Assembly: GCF_901709675.1 (NCBI RefSeq)
Contig: NC_051090.1
Span: 5,386,342-5,450,341, forward strand
Source of the DNA: Syngnathus acus
Taxonomy: Eukaryota; Chordata; Actinopteri; Syngnathiformes; Syngnathidae
DNA: 64,000 nucleotides
Direction of reading: 5' to 3'
The notes below the pieces were generated by a model that was not told the origin of the DNA, did not search any database, and saw only the letters and a list, made by a program, of their open reading frames with translations. A program made the position numbers and the translations under genes. Positions 40,716 through 54,222 of the stretch are shown here, in pieces; the stretch's first letter is position 1; each line of letters begins with the position of its first letter.

Positions 40716-43560
40716 CTATGAGTTATCAGTGGAGTTCTCATTACTGGTGGAACTGGAAGAGTGAGGGGTGGAGGAAGACGATGACGACGTTGAGGAAGAG
40801 GAGGAGGTAAAGTTCATCCCTGATAGTTCTGGAGGGTTGGTCGCTGTGTTCTGGCCGCTCAAGCTTTTCCTGCACACCGGACACGTGTCGTGCTGGACAC
40901 AGTGGCAGAGAAAGAATGTTAAAAACGACAGTTAGTTCTTGTGACACCCTAAAATTCTAATCTGATTAGCGACAGAGCATTTCGCCTACCTGCTCAAGCC
41001 AGGGCACAATGCAGTCGTTGTGGAACATGTGATTGCACGGCAACTGCCTCACGTTTTCTCCCACGCTGTAATCTTCTTTGCACACTGGACATTCCAATCC
41101 TGAAGCTGGAAGACAAGCCACGTATGACCAAAAACAACTTGAAACCACAATTATAAAGTGTAATGCATTCAGTGGTTCTATGGGGCCCTTTATGCTGACC
41201 AAGCTGATTTTAACATCAATATGAATTTCACCCAACTTTTTTTTCCTCTTTAAAATTCAACAAAATTTTTATCAAATCAAATGAATGGACACATTTGTGG
41301 AAAAAAGGACCAAATGAGGTAAGTACATCTCATCATGACTTTGCAATAAAAACTATTTAAATTGGATACGGAGAGCCGACATCCAACTTACCAACGTGTT
41401 CCTCTGTAACTAGGACTGAAGGCAGATTTTTTATTTTATCTCTATCGGCAGGCGGAGGTCCCGTGTTCTCAAACTGGTTTAATAACTGAAAAATGAGGAC
41501 AAAAACACAATTTGTATAGACACACACACACACCGTACAGGAAACTATAATTAAAGAGAGAACTATAAAAAACACCTGTGTTATGATAGCATCTAACCCG
41601 TTAGCACCCCACGCGTAATCCATAGGATTCGAATGAAGAACACCCCTGGGAAAACAAGAGACAAGAAATGGACGTATGGTCTCATCTGCCATCTCAAATC
41701 AATCTAAAAACAAATTGATCATTTCCTGCTCATCACCCAGAGTGTGCGGCAAACACTCACCAGGGTCCAACGCCAATATTTGGCATTGCAGTGGGTGCAA
41801 TAATTCCATTCACTAGCTGCTGAATGATTCTAGGAGAAGCACCAGAAATGAAAATGTCAAAACAAGCATGGTGCCAAATGTTTGGCGCCCTGCACGACAC
41901 TCACCCCTCTAAAGTCGGAACGCCTTCGTGCCTGCCTGGCTGCCGTCTGGAGCCGTGACGATTCCTCGGCTGCCGGGCGCCGTAGCGTTGCCGTGACGCG
42001 TTCTCCCTTTCTCGCCGGCTCTCGGCGTCGCGGTTGTCCTCCGCTCCGAGTCCGGCTCCGAAGTCGAAGGCATCGTCGAAGACGCTCAGCGAGAATTGGC
42101 TGTAGCTCGACGGGAATGTAAACATGTGCGGCTCTATGTTCTGGAGGAGGAGAAATCGATGTAAAATCTATTGTCATTATTTTTGCGCAACACATCACAA
42201 TCAGGCTTTGACTTTATGCATAAGTGTGAAAAACGGCTCAAAGGCAGTTTTGTTGAATGTTGATTTGTTAATTAATCTCACATCATTCATCATCAAGCAC
42301 TCAAGTCAACATCCTTGAGAGGTTAGTCACATTGGCAGTCAAAGGAGACATTTTTATTCACAATTTGAAAGAAAAAATACATTTTGCAAATATGTCTCCT
42401 TGAACAGAGAATGCGAAATGAGTAAAGAATGAGTTAGGAACCTCGATTGGTTGCTGGATTCCTGGCCCGCTGGAGATGGTAGACATGGAGCCATTGTCAG
42501 CACTAGACGGGAGACAGATAGTTGACGAGTTATGTGTTATATATATTTTTTTTAATCACACTAATCGTGCTTGTTTGCTTGGATTCCTATTAATGTCACA
42601 GCACACCCATTAGCATCCAATTTCAATGTTTCCATGCAACGTTAATGCACAGACATGATTGTTATTTCATTACACATGATGAATGGTGGAAGATTTAAAA
42701 TGGACACAAATTTAAAGTATACTTGATTTGCATGGTGGTAAAAAAAATAATATGCATACCTTCTTTCTTCCAGCAGCTCCTCGATGAACCCCGACTCACA
42801 TCTTGGGCAGGTGTACTCCTTAGAGACAAACAAATATCATTTGTTGAATGTCCCTAATGAGGGCAAATGAAGCAGCAATGGGTTGTCCTGCCTCTTCTCA
42901 TATACTGAACGAAGCAAAGAATGATGGTCCTGGGACTTTTCTGACACACTTCGTATACAACACTGGAGCAGAAGAATGTGGATGAGAGACGATCATTCGA
43001 GAGCGTGACAACCTTGTGTACCTTAATGAATGGCAGGATGAGAAGAGAACGCAACATTTTTGTTTTGGAAATTACGGTATTGTTTCTGTAAATGAGTGAC
43101 GTAACGTGTTCCGATGACGACATTGACGTTCAAGTAGTCACACAACATTAAAGTACCATAATAAATATTAGAGTCAATTTAAGACGTCTATATTAAATTG
43201 ACAGCGACCTTTGGTGAATGAAAGGAACGTGGCTAATTGTCTTACAAGTGTCACAGATTTACATTTTAAAACGTAACGAGTTTTATATGTAAAACGAGCT
43301 TTAAAGACAGCAAGCTGGCTATCCTTGCTTTTAGCAGTACAGTTAAAATGGGACCTCGTAGGTGTTAGCATGCTAACGCTCGGCCCCGATGACGAAATGG
43401 CCCTTTAAAACGTCAGAAAACAAAAAATATGCTTTTAATACACTGGGACGATTTTGTACCTTAACGTAACGTCGGGAGTACTTACGGGAAGACGAGGGCT
43501 GATCTCCGCGGTACATCTGTGACAGAAGAACCGGCTAGGCCATGGATGTGCTTCGGCCAT
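40716..43560 (-). CDS. rnf126: E3 ubiquitin-protein ligase RNF126
   Basis: Nine exons in minus-strand order: 43486-43560, 42760-42818, 42442-42502, 41905-42140, 41761-41829, 41576-41645, 41392-41485, 40990-41105 and 40716-40892. They join to 957 bp, 318 aa (the human protein is of similar length). RNF126 ubiquitinates mislocalised hydrophobic proteins handed over by BAG6 in the cytosol. The N-terminal C4 zinc finger is visible as FFCHRC...YTCPRC, the BAG6-binding part. The RING-H2 runs from Cys227 to Cys267 ([17 protein letters not shown]) with all eight ligands. The tail is a Ser run ending in NENSTDNS. Weak donors occur after exon 3 (GAG|GTTCCT) and exon 6 (CAG|GTGTTT). Confidence 0.95.
40990..41105 (-). 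CDS. rnf126: rnf126 exon 8: core of the RING-H2 finger
   Basis: Encodes [20 protein letters not shown] through [15 protein letters not shown]. It supplies six of the eight zinc ligands. The last two (CPVC) are at the start of the final exon. Confidence 0.94.
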
Positions 43561-46500
43561 CTTTTAGCCTCTGAGGTGGAGACGTTGGAGCACGTATGGA
43601 GCAACACCGAGGACAATGTTTTTTATTTTTACCCGCATAAATTAGCCAAAAGCGCATATAGTGTCACTCTATCTTCCAAATAGGACTCAATAAATACACA
43701 AATTATTGGATTTATAAAATTATATTGACTAAAGACTAAGGAGCTTTAACGTGAGTGGAGGAATCGGGACTAGGGAAAATGGTTAATACAAAAAATATAT
43801 ATTTATGTATTTATTCATGTACAAAATCTAATAAAATCGACTCCGATTTATTTTTTAATTTTATGTAACCAAAATAAATCTCAGCGTTGACAGTTGGGCG
43901 TTAGTAGCATAGACACAATGTTGCCACAAGGTGGCGGCCGTGTGAACCTAGTTGCGTGCAGTGTACTGCACTCACAATTTTAAATAATCCAACAAAATTG
44001 CACTTTGTAAGGTACATAATAACTTGAGTGGGGGAGAAAAACATACTTTTATAGTCTCTTTCACCTGTCAAGTGAATTAGCCTGAGGGGAAGCATCATAA
44101 CTTCAGCCAATTTGTATTATCAACATGGTTTGTCTGGAACATTATTTCAGAACAGTTTTATAAGGTGTATTGTGAAAAATAAAGATAATGTCCAGGAAAG
44201 ACATTATGTTAAACACATTTAGACCAAAATAGTAACAAATGGAGAGCAATTGGATGGAAAAGTAATTGCTGTTCCTTTTTATTTTTAGACTGTATCATTC
44301 ACTCTTAATGGGTTAACCGTAAGTGCAGATTTACTGCTGTAAAAACACAAGTGTAGTGTCTCTCTTGTCTGGCTCAAAGCAAGGAGGAGTTCTCGTACGA
44401 GTAATCCATCAGCCAATCCCATCCCTCCGACAGACTGGCCTGATGTTTGTATACATGGACCTGGAAACTACTTGTAACATTTTTAGGATGGAATTCTTTG
44501 GGAATTAATCACAATCATAAAAAGAAGGGCACCTCAATTAAAAGTTAGAGGTTTGTTGCCCGAGTATACTGTAAATACATTGCATTGTTTTTCCTCTCCA
44601 TGTTTTTATAGCAAACACAGCTGAAAATGTCAAGTCCTGTATTTGGATCAAGTGTAAACTTCATTGTTGTGAGAATGAAAACAAAACATGTTGGAGATGA
44701 GCGTAGATTAAGAGTGGACGTTTTCTCCGGGGCGAGGTTGTGGATGTCGTGTCTAGCACGTCTGCTGTTGTGTCTGCGGGGTTCATGTGGGAGCAGAAGA
44801 AACCTGTCTGTCCCATGGGTCCAGATTAGAGAAGGTCTGATAGCACGGAGGTTTGCTATGTCTGCCCGTCTGAGGTCATCTATTGTCTCTTTGTGCCCCG
44901 GTGCGTCACCGCGGCCTTCCAGTCCAACGCTCATCGCAGCCATCCAAATGTGGCCGGGGAGTGACTGCGGGTCAGCCGCCGGTCATGCAAGCCACACAAA
45001 ACAAGTCCGAAAATACCGTGGGATCTTTTCACACCCTTGTTGTTCCATTTGACTGTGGGAAGTTCTTGGACTCGTGTGGGTAGATTTAAATTATATAAAT
45101 TTTCTAACAATCGTTATAATCGTTAATTTTATGCCACTTAAAAATGTTAAAGGCTCATCATAGAGGTTTTACTGTATACGATAATGTCATCATGTTGATA
45201 CATAAAAACACTTTCTGGGAAATTAAGATTATCCACAGCAAGAGTGAAATTAATTCCATGTAGCCACAAAACCTCACATGCATGCGACAAATGGGCCGAC
45301 GTTTGAAAATATGGATTAATATGTGGGGAAAATTGAAGACCTTGGAAACGGCGTGTGCTTGCAGATACGTTGCGATGGCGGGGCTATGATAAATATTAGT
45401 TTCAGCTGTGGGATGGAGGCGTTTACAATGCGGTGGTGCTTTCTCCGACGAGTGGGTGGTCCGCAGGGCCCACTTTCAACTCTCATTTGTAATCTTGATG
45501 TTGTCTGTCTGACTTACTGGAAACGAGAGGGGGAAATTTGCAGGAGTGCCGAGGATCCCATGTGGATGTCGTCGACGTGTCACGGCATGAGGAGCGGCCC
45601 CTGAAATGAAAGTCACAAGGGTGCATGATGTGATGCAACTTCGGTAAATAATATGCTTGTTTAGAACAGGTGCAGGGCAGCCGTCATCACACACAAGGGT
45701 CAAGGATATCTCAGTTGGTCCGCAGCAACTTTTATTTATTATTAAAAACCCTAAAAATTCTTGAGGAAACACTAAAAGAATCATTTTATGTTCTCTTTTG
45801 GGGGATGGATGGAAATGTACAAATAAATTCCCAGAAAATATAAAAGAAAAACAATTCTGGCCTGACACCGAGCATATTTCAGGAGTTTGGGGCCCCCGCG
45901 GTCCCCCCTCTAGCTCCGCCACTGCTGGAAGTCATAATATGATTTTCTTTGTTGCCACTTGTGACTTCCTTGAAACTTGAAAGTTAAGACTCAATAGCAG
46001 AATGTGTTTATTTTCAGCATCTGTGAGATTCCTTCACCTTGATCTTGTTCCAATCACTGTGCGGTTGTTAGCCTATCCTACATAACGTGTTTGTGTTTAC
46101 CATTCATAGAAGGTCAAATGACAGCCACATCTGGATGCCTAAGTAACAAGATGAGATCAAAACAAGTTGTTTTTTTGCCTTGGGTCTAGCTCATTAAATT
46201 AGGCCTCCCTCTCCAGCAAGTCCGTGTGCTCAGCTCAGATTTTCACCACAGACTCGGGGAGTTTATCGAGGTCGTCAACAAAACACAAACCTGACTCACC
46301 TCTGATGGCGCGACATCAAGTGTTGGCTACTGTGGTCCATTCCGAGGCTAAGTCAATCTTCTCCGCTACATTCTTTTGGGAAATTCCGATCAAATTAATG
46401 CAGCCAAAAAAAAAAAAAAAACAAGAGCAGAGTGTGTCCTACAAAAGCTTGTATTTACAAAATAAAACAAAAACAAAGGCGAGCGTTCCTCAGAGGAGGT

Positions 46501-47638
46501 AAAGAAAAAAACGGTTCAATGTTAGGAATGTTTCCATGCAGGATTTTTTTTTCTTTTATGGAAAGCTATTTTAGAATTTATTGGATATTTTAATACACTT
46601 TTTGTCCTGCTAAGACAATTCAGGTAATGCAACTCGTCATTGAAAACAATGTTACTTGCAAAATAGGTTGAAAAAAATGCTCAAAGCGGCTTTCCAAAAC
46701 GTTGGTGTAAACATGAAATGCTTTACTAAAAAACACACACAAACAACTTTATCAGAGTGCAGCTTTGAAATTGCCAAAGCTATAAACTCAGTCTCAGCTC
46801 CCCGCCCAGTGGATTTTATACCATCAACTTAATGAGGAAAAACAAACTGTGTTTGTCATAAAAGCGAGCCGTAAAAAAATGCGGTCGTAAGAATAAAAAC
46901 AAAGCACAATAAATACACTTTTGCTTCATCTTTCCCAAGGATACATGTCTTTGTTATTAGGATAAATTCATAAATAGTGATTGATACCTTCTCCAATAAA
47001 TAGTCGCGGGACTCTATTTACAATATGAACACGTCTCCCGCTGAGTTCTGTCTCTCTTGATGTGTTCATCTGCCCCAAACTTACTGTCATGTGTTTTTCT
47101 ACATAGGGTGGCGTAGCGTGGGTTATAATTTGGCTCACTGGGTGCACGAGGTCAGTTTTTAACCTTTTGTAGCTTTTTGGGCCACAATGTGGGCAAGAGT
47201 GGCATTGCAATTGATTTTTTTTTAAATATGCACACCTTCAAAGTTTTGCATCCAAAAAGGAGTACCCTATGTCCAAATTTTGGTGTGACCACAACGAGCA
47301 TATTTTTAAGGGGATTTTAAATGGCACTTTTTTTCCCCAGATCTGATACAGCAAAACTTCAATTGTCCATTGTGGACAATGCAGAAGTGCGGAAGTGAGC
47401 CAACAATTTGCAAAAATGTGTTTGATTGTGACATGGTGCATGATTCTAGTTAATTTCTGCAAAATTTGAAGATGGACAAGGATTCCAAACCACTAAGTGA
47501 TCACAATTTGGGGGGAAATTTATGCACCCCTGGCATTCCCCTGGCACCTCCATGCCACTGCTTCCATACCAAATCGATCGTCTACAAAACTGAGGAATGA
47601 TTGTCGCAAACACAACAGAGGTCATCGCTTATCGACGT
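43561..47638. other. Spacer between rnf126 start and fstl3 stop
   Basis: 4.1 kb. It holds the rnf126 5' flank, an unassigned locally GC-rich segment (44690-45000, see findings), a repeat fragment (45720-45925), an A-run near 46405-46422 and the fstl3 3' region. No recognised gene. Confidence 0.55.
45720..45925. repeat. Dispersed repeat fragment, inverted relative to 25379
   Basis: On the minus strand it reads AGTGGCGGAGCTAGAGGGG, CTCCTGAAATATGCTCGG and CAAGAATTTTTAGGG, the same order as the 25379-25580 fragment but diverged. Confidence 0.45.
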
Positions 47639-49454
47639 CTAGACTGCGTTTTCCTCGCTGCCATCGAACACGTGCGCTTTCCTTGGAGGACCTGCAGAGA
47701 AAAGACACAGCCAAGTGTGATGATGAGAAGCGATTTGAGAAGTCAAAATATTTCGAGGCGTCCGTACTGTTGCAGTGGCCGTAGTGGCGGACTCCTATGG
47801 AGCGGCCCAGGAAGCAGGTGGCACGGCGCAGGTGGCAGGCGCTGGGGTACGTAATGTTGTCGTTGCCGCAGATGGGCTGCTCGGAAAGCAGCGGTTTGGG
47901 GCAGGGCGTGGATCGGCACATGACGCAGTGGGCGCTGTCGGTCTGGTCCGTCACGCAGGTGTGCGTCCCCGGACACACCACGTTAGAGCACGACTCTATC
48001 AAAACAACAAAAATGTTGAAATGCAAAATAGACGGCTAAAAAATAGCCAACGCTTACTTTTGCACTCTCCCTGGTACATGAGCTCCAGGTCGGGGTGTCC
48101 CATGCAGCGGGCCAGGAGGAGGACGCACTCATCCTTGTACGACCTCCCGTCGCTGCCGCAAACGGCGTGCCTGCGTCCGATGTGGGAGCAATCTGGAGCG
48201 CAAACGCACTGCGGCCTTCCCATTTTCATCTTGCACACTTTCCCCACGCCGCACTTCACGTCTTCGCATGTCTCTGCGAAAGAAAGGGGGCGTTTGCAAA
48301 CTCACAGAGTCACTTTAGTTTCACAAACCAGACTATGGCGCAAGTTTGAACCTCGCCTGATATTTACACATTTGGTAAGTGCTACGCATGCACAGGGGCG
48401 ATGGAATGCGGGCCTGGCGTGTTTTCATAACATGTCCAATGTGAAGCGGCTGCACGCAAAGCTCCCGCAGAGGCGGGGGCAGGGCGGAGCTTCGATCCGA
48501 GCAGTTCAAATGACTTTCGCGGAAAGTTTTAAGTCCCGTGAGACGAAGCAGATGAGCTACGTTACCGGTTGCTCGGTTGGAAGCGTAATCTTACGCGGAA
48601 CGGAGAAAAACCAAAGAGGCTAATCTGTTCCCAGGACCTTTGAAGAGAACTTGTCGATCAGGGGTCATTTCAGGTTTTAGAAAGTTCTGCAAAAGCTGGA
48701 CTAAATACAGTTGGAATCTCACAACCCTAAAAACAATTGCTAAAAAAAAGTGCGACAGAATTCCAAGGTCATGTTCATTAAGGTTCCTCGTCCATGAGTG
48801 TTCATACTCCCTTTCCAATTTGAAGGATGAATGACCTTAAATCAGAGAACACGTGGGAGGAGCACTTTTATCAGTACTTTGTAGTGGCAAGTTCTACCCT
48901 TCCCCCGGTTCTCATTGCTTTCTTCCAGTGTCATCACCACATAACTCAAAGGTTCAAGTGAACCTAGATGAACCCTAAAAAGTTCCACAAACTGCTTTTT
49001 TTTTTTTTACCTTTGCAGGGTTTACAGGAAACGATGCCCAGGAAGCCCAACAGGCTGACCTCATTCATGGGCAGGCTGGCGTTGGACCACGCCGTGTCCA
49101 ACCGGCCCCCCGCACAGCACTCCTCTCTAGTGACCCCTCTCATCAGCACCATGTCGCATCGCTGGCTTTGCTGAAGCCAGCACATCCCAGCTGCAAAAAT
49201 CACAAATTATGAATCACATTGATCAATGTTGTCTGATCGGTGAGCTGCAAACAAAAATCCCCCTGTGACACATTTTGGGTCCCCGAGCCTAAGTTTGGAA
49301 AACCCTGCATATCAATTAGCTTCTTCCATCTGTTCTTTTTAATAAGTAATGTTATTTTTCATGGACACTAAGCCAGAATTCACTTACCACTAGCAGGGTT
49401 GCTCCCAATTTGACCCAAAGCAATAACAACAACAAACACCACGTAGCTCTCCAT
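47639..49454 (-). CDS. fstl3: Follistatin-related protein 3 (FSTL3)
   Basis: Five exons in minus-strand order: 49388-49454, 49011-49190, 48058-48273, 47768-47995 and 47639-47691. They join to 744 bp, 247 aa (human 263). A secreted antagonist of activin and myostatin. Exon 1 is a signal peptide ([15 protein letters not shown]). Exon 2 is the TGF-beta-binding N-domain ([25 protein letters not shown]). Exons 3 and 4 are follistatin/Kazal domains 1 and 2 ([13 protein letters not shown] and [13 protein letters not shown]). The 16-residue terminal exon is [16 protein letters not shown]. Two Kazal domains rather than three separate it from follistatin. All junction phases agree. Confidence 0.94.
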
Positions 49455-49950
49455 CTTGTGCCGTACTTCTAAAAAGGGGGAAAAAAAGTCACGACAGGGA
49501 CGAGATGTGATGTTCCTCCGGCGCTAACCTTCTCACACTAACTTGCTGTGGAAGCCTCTCTCTCCTTATGTGAATGAATGTGTTGTGGCTAAGTGATGCC
49601 CCCCCCCCCCCCACGCACACCTCCTCCTCCCCACCCTCCTCCTCTGTATAAATATTTAGCCCAGATGGAATTATGCTGCTGGGATGGGTGCTGCTCTCAG
49701 CCAGTAATAAGACGGGGCAGGCACGACACTTTGACGCTGACTCAATTCCCAGAGTCGGGAAATGATCCAGACGCCGGCCACTTACTACATGACCTCATAA
49801 ATGGGCGTATTAGACTAATTACAAGTGCATCGTGATCGCTTGGATTTATTAATGGCAGCATTAAATCCGATTGTTGAAATGTTTGGAGAAATGTATTTGT
49901 CATTTACAGATAGATCCAAAATTAATTCAATGATGATTATTTTCTTTATA

Positions 49951-50122
49951 TACCGTAATTTTCGGACTATAAGTCGCACCGGAGTATAAGTCGCACCAGC
50001 CATAAAATGCCCAAAAAAGTGAAAAAAACCATATATATGTATATAAGTCGCTCCTGAGTATAAGTCGCCCCCCCACCGAAACTATGAAAAAAACCGCGAC
50101 TTATAGTCCGAAAATTACGGTA
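49951..50122. mobile_element. Palindromic MITE, copy 2
   Basis: Same terminal inverted repeats as 32918-33091. The internal asymmetric part is reversed, so it is inserted in the opposite orientation. About 0.5 kb upstream of the fstl3 start codon. Confidence 0.85.
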
Positions 50123-52813
50123 GTAGTGCAATGGATTTAAGATGATTAAACTCCAAAATTCTGTCAGTGTCTAAATACTTATGGACCCGACTGTAACGGC
50201 CTTCTTCTTTATCCTCGTGCGGTTGCTCTGATAGAAACCAGAGATTGTGATCTCACGCTTTGCAAGCGAGGGACTTCTTCAAACCAGCATGTTGCAAGTG
50301 TAATTAAAATCAAGTGGCTACAATGTTCAAACCATTCCAGCCTTGCCACAGTTTATTGACAGTCTGCTTTTGCTGTTATCTGATCCAACTGCTGCGGTTG
50401 CAATGATTCCACAACTTTTGTGGTAAATGGAAGCATGGGAAAGACGGAGTACACTGAAGCGACACTGGCTACATGCTAACTGTTTATCAATTGTTGTGAA
50501 GCTAAGATCACATTTTAGGACATTTATGTAGAAATCCAGGAGATTTCAAAAGTTTCACAATTTAATTTTAAAAATAGTGTTTTGTTTACGGTGTTCACGA
50601 GGACACAGGACATGGTTGCATAATGACAATAAGACCTTTAAATGTCACAAGTTGACGTCATACGAGGGACTTTTAAGGACAGGGGCTTCTTAGTGTTTCG
50701 CACTCCTGACACATGCGGTTTTGTGGTAATGAATCAAGAAAATGTTACGCAACACAAAAAGATGTGTTCGGTCACTGTCGTGATTTTCTTTTGATTGCAT
50801 TTATGGGCCTAGAGGTGGTTTTGATTCGAATTTTCATTTTAGCTATGGATTTGTTAGTTTTAGACAAATTCGGCAAAGCTCAATTGCGAAACCAAGGAGC
50901 CCTTAAATTTTTTTTTCTCCTCTCACAACTGAATTATTGTTTGATTCCAAAGAGGAGGCTTATGTTGTCATATTTGATCCGAACATCTGCTTCTGCACTC
51001 GTTCACCTTCTTTTCAGTAGGGCTGCCCGACACCATATTTTAAATTCCCTTTTGATGGTTTTCTTCATTTTTTTTTTTTTTTTTTTTTAAAGGTAGCACA
51101 TGTTGTAATATCCAAGTTCTCGTGAAGGATGTCGGCTGCCTTCATTAGTCGAGATCCCCGAGGCCCAAAAAGGAATGCCGCCTGACCTGGGAGGGGAGGG
51201 AAAGACAATAAAAGCAAGCCTGCGAGCCGTGGGTGGGCTGTTTCTTTCGCTGGGTGTCTGCCCATTCACTCATATGGTTTGCATCACAGCTGCCGAGCCA
51301 TACAAATGAATACAGCATGGCGGGGAATGGGGAGCGCCCTCAAATGTATTATCTTTTGCACGTATCGGGGCCCCCTTTCATGTGGCGGGGATCCACGGGG
51401 CGGAGTGAAAGTGATGAATCGCACGCTACACTGTGTCCAATTTGAAAATGGACACACAACTCAAACGAATATTTGACTGACCGGGCAGGTGGGAAGAATG
51501 GTTGCTAGGTTTGTGGTGATATTGTGGAAAATCTTACTGCCATCTAGCGGTGGCGGTTGGCATCGTAAATAATAGTTTGGGTCATATCGGCATATTTAAA
51601 TGACATTTTGCGACATAATCTTAAAATTGGGTATATTTTGTACAAAGTCAACATTGTGATTATGCTAGCAGGCAACTTTCATAGTACGACCACAGAATAT
51701 TAGCTTAAGCTGATTTAATAAATGCTAATATTATGTGAATAATAATATTGTGCATTCATAAGTAGTATTAGATGGAATTTACGGAGCTAAAACCTGTCAA
51801 TATGTAAAGTCTTTCCTCCATCTACCCCTTGGGGGATGTTCTTGCGTTCACTCAAGCGTACCAGAAGAGGGCGCTGTTTACCTTGCCAATAATTTAGCCT
51901 CACTTGCTGACTAGTTGTTGCATTTGACTGATTGGAAAACAGTATTTGACACGCCCAGTTTAAAGTGACCACGCCAATTACGGCCTTTCGAATAAAAATT
52001 GTTGCCAGTTTGTCACAGGGTACGAAGAGACAAACAAAGAGTTATATTATGGGCAACCTACGTTCTCAGACAAAACCAATGAAAGTACATTTAAACTCCA
52101 GACTGAAGTTCTCAAACAGACTTAACTTTGGAAAAACACCCTAAAACCGTTACTGCTGCAGGGACCTGGGTTGCATCCATGGACCACACGAGTAAACCAG
52201 CAGGCCTGTTCAAACAAATGATGGCACATTGTGACTTCCTAGCAATGCATTAGAAAGTAATTTGTGCAAATGAATCAGCACACAAGTAGCTAGATCTGAA
52301 AAAGTTTATCCTGAGAAGTGTTTTGAATAGTTGTTCCCACTCAGGGGCAGCTCTTAATACCACTCAGCTCTTGTGCACTGACCTCAAGTCATCTCATTCA
52401 TGAAACACATTCCAAGTGGAGTACAACTGAGTCAACAACATGATGGGGAATAAATGAAGTCGTCAGTGCGTACGTCACAGTGTAAACAAAGTTAAGAGAG
52501 CAGTGAGGTTAAAAGCAGCCGCGTCACGCGTCCACTCAATTTGAGCCTCGTTTTGATTGACGGCCTTCCTCCTCTGCCACTTTGACGCCGCCCTCAACCT
52601 CTCCGCTTCCTTCCTGTGCATGCAAAGTCCCCCCCCGGCGCTTCATTAATGGACAAGGTTAATGTCAGAACACGCTCTGCTCCTACAGCTGCGCCCCTCC
52701 ACCTCCTTCCTTCCTCTTCACTTTTATCTTGGAACACCCCCACCTCTCTCGGCTCCCCGCCCACTTGCCGATGAGAGCGGCATGCCGAGGCAGTCGTGAC
52801 TGAGGGGAGCCCC

Positions 52814-52836
52814 TCCACCACCACCACCACCACCAT
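52814..52836. repeat. (CAC)n trinucleotide repeat
   Basis: Seven or so CAC units inside a C-rich stretch. Minus-strand open frames here give poly-Val only. Confidence 0.85.
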
Positions 52837-54141
52837 CCCACACACACCACTGCTGCCGCCACTTGGCCTCCGGTCAGGCTCCATCTGCATGCTGCTCTAT
52901 AAACAGATGTTCTTTACAACATTCGAGAACATTTGGAACATGGGCCGGAGCTCATGAAGTTAATGACGTAAGCAAACTAAAGGCCAAGAGTACACAAGAG
53001 TCATACAATAATAACCCATCCATCTGACAAAAGGGATTGAAGCACAAAGTTCTGTGAAGATGGAAGACGACGACTGAGTAGTACAAAAAAACGTTGTGTT
53101 TGCACCAGATGACAAACACGGCGGCGTCTGGAGTGGGGCACAAATATGAGTCAGCGCAAATCCATAAAAAAGCAAATAAAGGGCTGGAGGGGGAAGCACT
53201 AAGCAGCAGCTAGCTAGCTAAGTCGATACCACCTAATTAATAATACACTATTTGTATCCTGATTGTGTATCCTGTTAATATTAAATGAATGTAGCAGGAG
53301 TGTTTTTACTCTCATGTGCTACCTAAGAAGTGTTAACCTGATTAAGAGGTTTCATTCCACAAAAAGCTGAGCACTGGGCAATGAGCCGCATGCTGCTTCA
53401 CCAACACTGAAATCTACTAGCAGCCAGCCCAGATGAGAAAAGAAATAAACAAAAAGGATGTGTTCACCATAAAGCCTCTTTTGATGACACAAGTGCTGAT
53501 GCTCCAGCTGGCAGCAGTTGCCATGGCAACTGAGGCGTAGCTGAGGCTTTTGTTGCATGAACAACACCACTGGATACATAAATCAATTCAAATGCAGGCT
53601 GAATGGACTATTTGTACATGCAATTTAAACATCATTTTGCTGGCAAAATACAGCTCTTATTTGTGGGCGCTTCTTTGTATTCAACTGCTCATTGAATTCC
53701 CTACAAATTGCTCAAACAGCATGTGATCCCCACCTGAGCTTGACATGGAAATGAATAGAAACTGCTTGTAGATGATTCATTCCCACGTTTAGTTTCCTCT
53801 TTTTTTTTTTTTTTCCAATCATTCATTGACAGTCTGATTAATGAGTCTCCTTTTCGCTTCCCGTTTAAATCAATCTCACTGCCGGGGCACTATTTGATTC
53901 ACAAATTTCACACGGTGCCAGGCGCCACGGGGACCGGTAGACCTAACCTATAATAAGCATGTCGGCTGATTAATATTTAAATGTATGGATCTTTGGAATT
54001 AATTAGGCATCACACTGTCAATTATTATGAACACGAGGAGAAGGCTTCATGCCGAAGTTCATGCAATATTAATTAGTCCAGCTGTGACACTCAAAATAGA
54101 ACGCAAATGTACATCGCATAAACGTCATATAGCGGAGATAC

Positions 54142-54222
54142 TTATATTATATTAATTATATGAAATATATTGATTATTATATTATATTATATTACATATT
54201 TATTTTATTAATATTTATTTTT
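54142..54222. repeat. AT-rich (TATTA)-type patch
   Basis: Imperfect TATATTATAT/ATTAT runs with almost no G or C. Confidence 0.7.

Noticed and set aside
38866-47638. fgf22 expected from human synteny
   Set aside because: No FGF-type exon was recognised in either spacer, so absence is reported rather than a forced call.
52594-52890. 98-codon minus-strand frame near the (CAC)n tract
   Set aside because: Low-complexity poly-Val/Gly sequence from a simple repeat in C-rich DNA. No homologue recognised.
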